A DNA stretch of 9,174 nucleotides, taken from positions 1 through 9,174 of the forward strand of contig QHON01000005.1 of assembly GCA_003218815.1 (NCBI GenBank), given 5' to 3'. Of the stretch, positions 5,639 to 9,174 are shown in pieces. This stretch comes from Verrucomicrobiota bacterium (GTDB lineage: Bacteria > Verrucomicrobiota > Verrucomicrobiia > Chthoniobacterales > UBA10450). Numbering within the stretch: position 1 is the first letter of the stretch; each line of letters opens with the position of its first letter. Made by a program: the position numbers and the translations under genes. The notes under the pieces were generated by a model, which did not search any database, was not told the DNA's origin, and worked only from the letters and a program-made list of their open reading frames with translations.

Positions 5639-6739
5639 ATGAATACAACTGAAGCTTGCATTGCGCTCAACATGTTGCCGACTGTCGGGCCAGTACGGCT
5701 GCGCAAATTGCTACAAGTTTTTGGAACTCCAGAACGCGTGCTGACCGCGAAACGCGGCGAACTTCGCGCCGTGGAGGGAATCGGTGGTGAAGTTGCCGAT
5801 CAAATTGCAGCCTGGCAATCGACTCTCGATCTTACAGCGGAGCTGAATCGCATTCGCGATTTCGGCGCGACCGTCATCACCCAGGAATCACCATCGTATC
5901 CAAAGTCGCTCCGGGAAATTCACGCTCCGCCGATCGTGCTTTACGTTTGGGGTGACCTTCAAGAGCGCGACAATCACGCAATTGGCATTATCGGCGCGCG
6001 CCGCACCACCCATTATGGAACTGAGGCCGCTAAAAAACTCGCCTACCAAATAGCTTATGCTGGTTTGACCGTGATCAGCGGCCTGGCGCGTGGGATCGAC
6101 ACTTCTGCGCATCAAGGCGCGCTTGCCGCGAAAGGTCGAACAATTGCCGTGGTCGGGGCTGGGTTGCTGGAAATTTATCCGCCTGAAAACCGGGGGCTGG
6201 CCGAAAAGATTGTGGCCGGAAACGGTGCGATCGTGTCCGAGTTCTCAATGGAAATTAAACCCGACCGACAAACATTTCCGATGCGTAATCGGATCATTAG
6301 TGGCTGGAGTCACGGCATTCTTGTTGTCGAAGCCGGTTTGAACAGTGGAGCGCTAATTACTGCGTCACAAGCGATTGAGCAGGGCCGCTCCGTTTATGCT
6401 GTTCCTGGACACATTAACGCGCCGAGTGCCATGGGATCCAATCGGCTGATTCAGCAAGGCGCCAAGCTCGTCATGAGCGCAAGTGACATTCTCGAGGACT
6501 TGCAAATTCTTCTTCCCGAGACAAAGCCGTCGCCGGAAGCCGCAGCGCGTCCTTTACCGCCGCTCTCTGAGGGCGAGCGTCGCGTTTATGAGGCAATTGA
6601 TTCGTCCGAAACGCCCATCGACCAAATCGCCAGCAGATGCGATTTGCCAAGCGCAATCGTCTCTTCTACTCTCCTCAGCCTTGAACTAAAGCGGCTCGTT
6701 AAGCAATTGCCCGGGAAATACTTTGTGAAGCTGGGATAG
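5639..6739 (+). CDS. dprA: DNA-processing protein DprA (DNA protecting protein, Smf)
   Basis: A 366-residue cytoplasmic protein that binds incoming single-stranded DNA and loads RecA during natural transformation; it is also present in many bacteria not known to be competent. Residues 1-60 hold a helix-hairpin-helix-like N-terminus (MLPTVGPVRLRKLL, VEGIGGEVADQIAAW). The Rossmann-like DprA core spans about 75-295 with IGARRTTHYG (118-127), SGLARGIDTSAHQGAL (147-162), VVGAGLLEIYPPEN (171-184), FPMRNRIISG (213-222) and SGALITASQA. Residues about 300-366 form the C-terminal winged helix (EGERRVYEAIDSSETPIDQIA ... LLSLELKRLVKQLPGKYFVKL). It is full length with no frameshift. ATG 5639 directly precedes the N-terminal helix, without a Shine-Dalgarno sequence. 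It lies 113 nt after ssb and 63 nt before a type IA topoisomerase gene, the classic dprA-topoisomerase linkage. Confidence 0.97.
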   Translation: MNTTEACIALNMLPTVGPVRLRKLLQVFGTPERVLTAKRGELRAVEGIGGEVADQIAAWQSTLDLTAELNRIRDFGATVITQESPSYPKSLREIHAPPIVLYVWGDLQERDNHAIGIIGARRTTHYGTEAAKKLAYQIAYAGLTVISGLARGIDTSAHQGALAAKGRTIAVVGAGLLEIYPPENRGLAEKIVAGNGAIVSEFSMEIKPDRQTFPMRNRIISGWSHGILVVEAGLNSGALITASQAIEQGRSVYAVPGHINAPSAMGSNRLIQQGAKLVMSASDILEDLQILLPETKPSPEAAARPLPPLSEGERRVYEAIDSSETPIDQIASRCDLPSAIVSSTLLSLELKRLVKQLPGKYFVKLG

Positions 6740-6775
6740 GCACCTCGTCCATCTTTTGCCGATTGCAATTACCGC

Positions 6776-6800
6776 AAAGCTAAGCTTCGGTTCCAGCTTT
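6776..6800 (+). promoter_or_regulatory. Weak stem-loop abutting the topoisomerase start
   Basis: AAAGCT (6776-6781) pairs with AGCTTT (6795-6800) across a 13-nt loop, ending 2 nt before the ATG at 6803. In the mRNA it would lie where a ribosome binding site is expected, and none is visible. A 6-bp AT-rich stem is weak and could be chance. Confidence 0.2.
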
Positions 6801-6802
6801 AA

Positions 6803-9174
6803 ATGTCCAAGTCCCTTGTCATTGCCGAGAAGCCCAGTGTCGCGCGCGACCTCGCCCGCGTGTTAGGCAAGTTCAAGCACGAGAAAGATTTCTTCGAGAA
6901 CGATCAATATGTGATCTCCTCGGCGATTGGTCATTTGGTCGAGATGGTTCCACCGGAAGGCGCAGAAGTGAAACGCGGGAAATGGAATATCGAAAATCTC
7001 CCGGTGTTGCCGGACCATTTCGATCTTATCCCGAAAGAGAAGACAAAATCGCGGCTGCAGGTGCTCAAGCGTTTGATCAAGCGGCCCGATGTGACCGAGA
7101 TCATTAACGCCTGTGATGCCGGGCGCGAAGGCGAGCTCATTTTCCGTAACACGTTGCGGTGGACAGGCGCGAAGAAACCGACGCGGCGGCTTTGGCTCCA
7201 ATCGATGACACCGGAGGCGATTCGCGTCGGCTTCGAGCATCTGCGTTCCGAGCAAGAAATGCAACCGCTGGCGGATGCCGCGACTTCGCGCGCGGAAAGC
7301 GATTGGCTGGTCGGCATCAATGCAACACGCGCGCTTACTTCATTCAATTCGCGCAGCGGCGGTTTTCAAAAGACCGCCGCCGGTCGGGTGCAGACGCCTA
7401 CGCTTGCGATCCTGGCGGGGCGCGAAGAAAAAATCCGCTCCTTCAAGCCGCGTCCGTATTTCGAGGTCCACGCGGACTTGGGGGGAAAGGCGGGGAGCTA
7501 TCGCGGCCGCTGGTTCGACGAGAAATTCAAAAGCGATGGCGACGAAGACGCGCGGGCAGAACGGCTCTGGAGCCGCGAGAAAGCTGACGAAATCGAAGCG
7601 AAATGCGCCAACAAAACGGGCGAGATCACGGAGGAGAAAAAATCGGCAACGCAGGCGTCGCCGCTGCTCTACGACCTAACAACACTGCAGCGCGAAGCCA
7701 ATGGCCGCTTCAGTTTAAGCGCGCGCCGCACGCTCCAAATCGCGCAGGCCCTTTACGAGAAGCATAAGGTGCTGACCTATCCGCGGACCGATTCGCGTTA
7801 TCTGCCGGAAGATAATCTTGGCCAAGTGCGCAAGGTCATGTCCAGCTTCAACGACCAGGCGCTGGCCACTTACGCCGAGAAAGCGCTCCGCAACGAATGG
7901 ATCAAGCCGACGAAGCGCGTCTTCAACAACGCCAAGGTGAGCGATCACCACGCCATCATCCCCACGGGCACATCGCCCGCCCATCTCGATGATTTCGAGC
8001 GCAAAATTTTCGACATGGTCGCGCGCCGCACCATCGCGGTCTTTTATCCGGCCGCGCAATTTGAAGTGACCACGCGCATCACTCGAGTGGAAGGTGAGCC
8101 GTTCAAGACGGACGGAAGAATCATTGTCGATCCTGGCTGGAAGGCGGTCTATGGGAAAGAAGCGGCTGGCGAGGACGAACAATCGATTGTTCCGATTTCG
8201 CCTAACGAACGGGCAAACGTGCTTGCGATTGAAATCAAGGAAAATGAGACCAAGCCGCCCGCACGCTTTAACGAAGCAACGTTGCTTTCGGCGATGGAAG
8301 GCGCTGGCAAGCTGGTTGAAGACGAAGAGTTGCGCGAAGCGATGAGCGAGCGCGGCTTAGGCACCCCAGCCACGCGCGCCCAAATTATCGAAGGCCTGAT
8401 TTTTGACGGATACGTGGAGCGTAAGGGAAAGGAGCTCGTCGTCACGGCGAAAGGATTATCGCTCATCACGCTGCTGCGAAATTTGCGCACGGACGTTTTG
8501 TGCACGCCGGAATTGACCGGTGAATGGGAATTTCGTCTCAAACAAATGGCCCACGGGAAGCTCGACCGTCGCCATTTCATGGAGGACATTCGCGGGTTAA
8601 CGCGCGAGATCGTGGAGAAGGTCCGCAACTTCCGTGGCGAGACCATCGAAGGCGAGTACGCTGTCATCGACGCCAAATGCCCTAACTGCGGCAGCGGTCC
8701 GATCAAGGAAGATTACAAAACCTTCAGGTGTCAAAATTGCGACTGGCTCATGTGGAAGACGATGGCCTCGCGCCAATTCGAGCCGGAGGAAGTCCGCGAA
8801 TTGTTAACGAAAGAACGTGTAGGACCGCTGCAAGGATTCCGCAGCAAGATGGGACGTCCGTTCGAAGCTGCAGTGAAACTCGGCGAAGACAAAAAACCGG
8901 AATTTGATTTCGGTGCGGACGGAAATGGCGCGCCGCAAAAGATAGACACCTCCCGGCATGAATCCATCGGACTGTGTCCGGTTTGTAAGGAGGGCCAGGT
9001 TTACGACCTGGAAAATGCCTACGTTTGCGAGCGTGCCGCCACTGCCCCGAGAAAATGTACATTCCGCGTAAGCAAAACGATTTTGCAGCGCCCGATTCCG
9101 AAAGAACAAGCGCAAAAACTGATGTCGACGGGCAAGACAGACCTCCTTCCGAGATTTATCTCGAAACGAGGCCG
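6803..9174 (+). CDS. topB: DNA topoisomerase III (type IA), C-terminus beyond window
   Basis: The frame opens at ATG 6803 and is still open at the window end, with 790 codons visible. The N-terminal TOPRIM domain has SLVIAEKPSVAR (4-15) and CDAGREGELIFR (104-115). The catalytic tyrosine is Y326 in LTYPRTDSRYL, with HHAIIPT at 382-388 and GLGTPATRAQII at 518-529. The forms DAGREGE, TYPRTDS and HHAIIPT are those of topoisomerase III rather than TopA (DPDREGE, TYMRTDS, HEAIRPT). The tail carries a four-cysteine finger (C626, C629, C643, C646), a LQGFRSKMGRPF repeat (676-687), a second finger (C725, C728, C742, C752) and the start of another LLPRFISKRGR repeat (781 to end), like the C-terminal topoisomerase repeat family. 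It relaxes or decatenates DNA by passing one strand through a transient 5'-phosphotyrosyl break. It lies 63 nt after dprA; no Shine-Dalgarno sequence is seen. Confidence 0.95.
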   Translation, partial: MSKSLVIAEKPSVARDLARVLGKFKHEKDFFENDQYVISSAIGHLVEMVPPEGAEVKRGKWNIENLPVLPDHFDLIPKEKTKSRLQVLKRLIKRPDVTEIINACDAGREGELIFRNTLRWTGAKKPTRRLWLQSMTPEAIRVGFEHLRSEQEMQPLADAATSRAESDWLVGINATRALTSFNSRSGGFQKTAAGRVQTPTLAILAGREEKIRSFKPRPYFEVHADLGGKAGSYRGRWFDEKFKSDGDEDARAERLWSREKADEIEAKCANKTGEITEEKKSATQASPLLYDLTTLQREANGRFSLSARRTLQIAQALYEKHKVLTYPRTDSRYLPEDNLGQVRKVMSSFNDQALATYAEKALRNEWIKPTKRVFNNAKVSDHHAIIPTGTSPAHLDDFERKIFDMVARRTIAVFYPAAQFEVTTRITRVEGEPFKTDGRIIVDPGWKAVYGKEAAGEDEQSIVPISPNERANVLAIEIKENETKPPARFNEATLLSAMEGAGKLVEDEELREAMSERGLGTPATRAQIIEGLIFDGYVERKGKELVVTAKGLSLITLLRNLRTDVLCTPELTGEWEFRLKQMAHGKLDRRHFMEDIRGLTREIVEKVRNFRGETIEGEYAVIDAKCPNCGSGPIKEDYKTFRCQNCDWLMWKTMASRQFEPEEVRELLTKERVGPLQGFRSKMGRPFEAAVKLGEDKKPEFDFGADGNGAPQKIDTSRHESIGLCPVCKEGQVYDLENAYVCERAATAPRKCTFRVSKTILQRPIPKEQAQKLMSTGKTDLLPRFISKRG

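Noticed and set aside
7159..7679. Arg/Ala-rich + strand frames of 142 and 134 codons within the topoisomerase region
   Set aside because: They are out-of-frame readings of topB with low-complexity Arg-rich translations. The true frame starts at 6803 and is uninterrupted to the window end.
7715..8706. Two long minus-strand frames (155 and 185 codons) opposite the topoisomerase
   Set aside because: Both are antisense to conserved topoisomerase III motifs, including the active site Y326 and HHAIIPT, and show no family features.
6803..9174. Annotation of the last gene as topA, as expected after dprA
   Set aside because: The motifs DAGREGE, TYPRTDS and HHAIIPT are those of topoisomerase III; TopA would have DPDREGE, TYMRTDS and HEAIRPT.

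Overview
The window holds a compact stretch of bacterial chromosome, moderately GC-rich, with no mobile elements, CRISPR arrays, tRNA or rRNA genes visible. The protein sequences and the gene order prs - rplY(ctc) - pth - rpsF suggest a member of the PVC group, most likely a soil-type Verrucomicrobiota. Chlamydiae carry the related order ctc-pth-rpsF. This placement is an inference from family resemblance and synteny, not from a marker search.

Left part (1-2305). The window opens with the last 41 codons of a membrane protein on the + strand. It converges on a minus-strand HAD-superfamily phosphatase (150-935). Divergent from that is a small charged coiled-coil protein of unknown function (1024-1308). 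It converges on a minus-strand membrane fatty-acid-desaturase-like di-iron enzyme (1370-2305), and a small stem-loop lies in the gap between the two.

Right part (2407-9174). After a divergent intergenic region with a perfect 7-bp inverted repeat, a co-directional + strand series of housekeeping genes begins. It runs prs (PRPP synthetase), rplY/ctc (bL25), pth (peptidyl-tRNA hydrolase), rpsF (bS6), ssb, dprA and a topoisomerase III (topB) that leaves the window after 790 codons. prs/rplY overlap by 29 nt and pth/rpsF by 4 nt, and rpsF-ssb are 18 nt apart, which suggests one translationally coupled operon joining nucleotide precursor supply, translation and single-stranded DNA binding. The ssb-dprA gap (113 nt) is almost filled by two stem-loops. 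One is a perfect 7-bp hairpin. The other is a roughly 65-nt imperfect palindrome with evenly spaced internal mismatches.

Most of the window is ordinary core genome and I see no convincing novel multi-gene system. The points most worth checking are the palindromic element between ssb and dprA, topB where topA often follows dprA, the absence of rpsR/rplI next to rpsF-ssb, the dyad upstream of prs, and the general lack of Shine-Dalgarno sequences.
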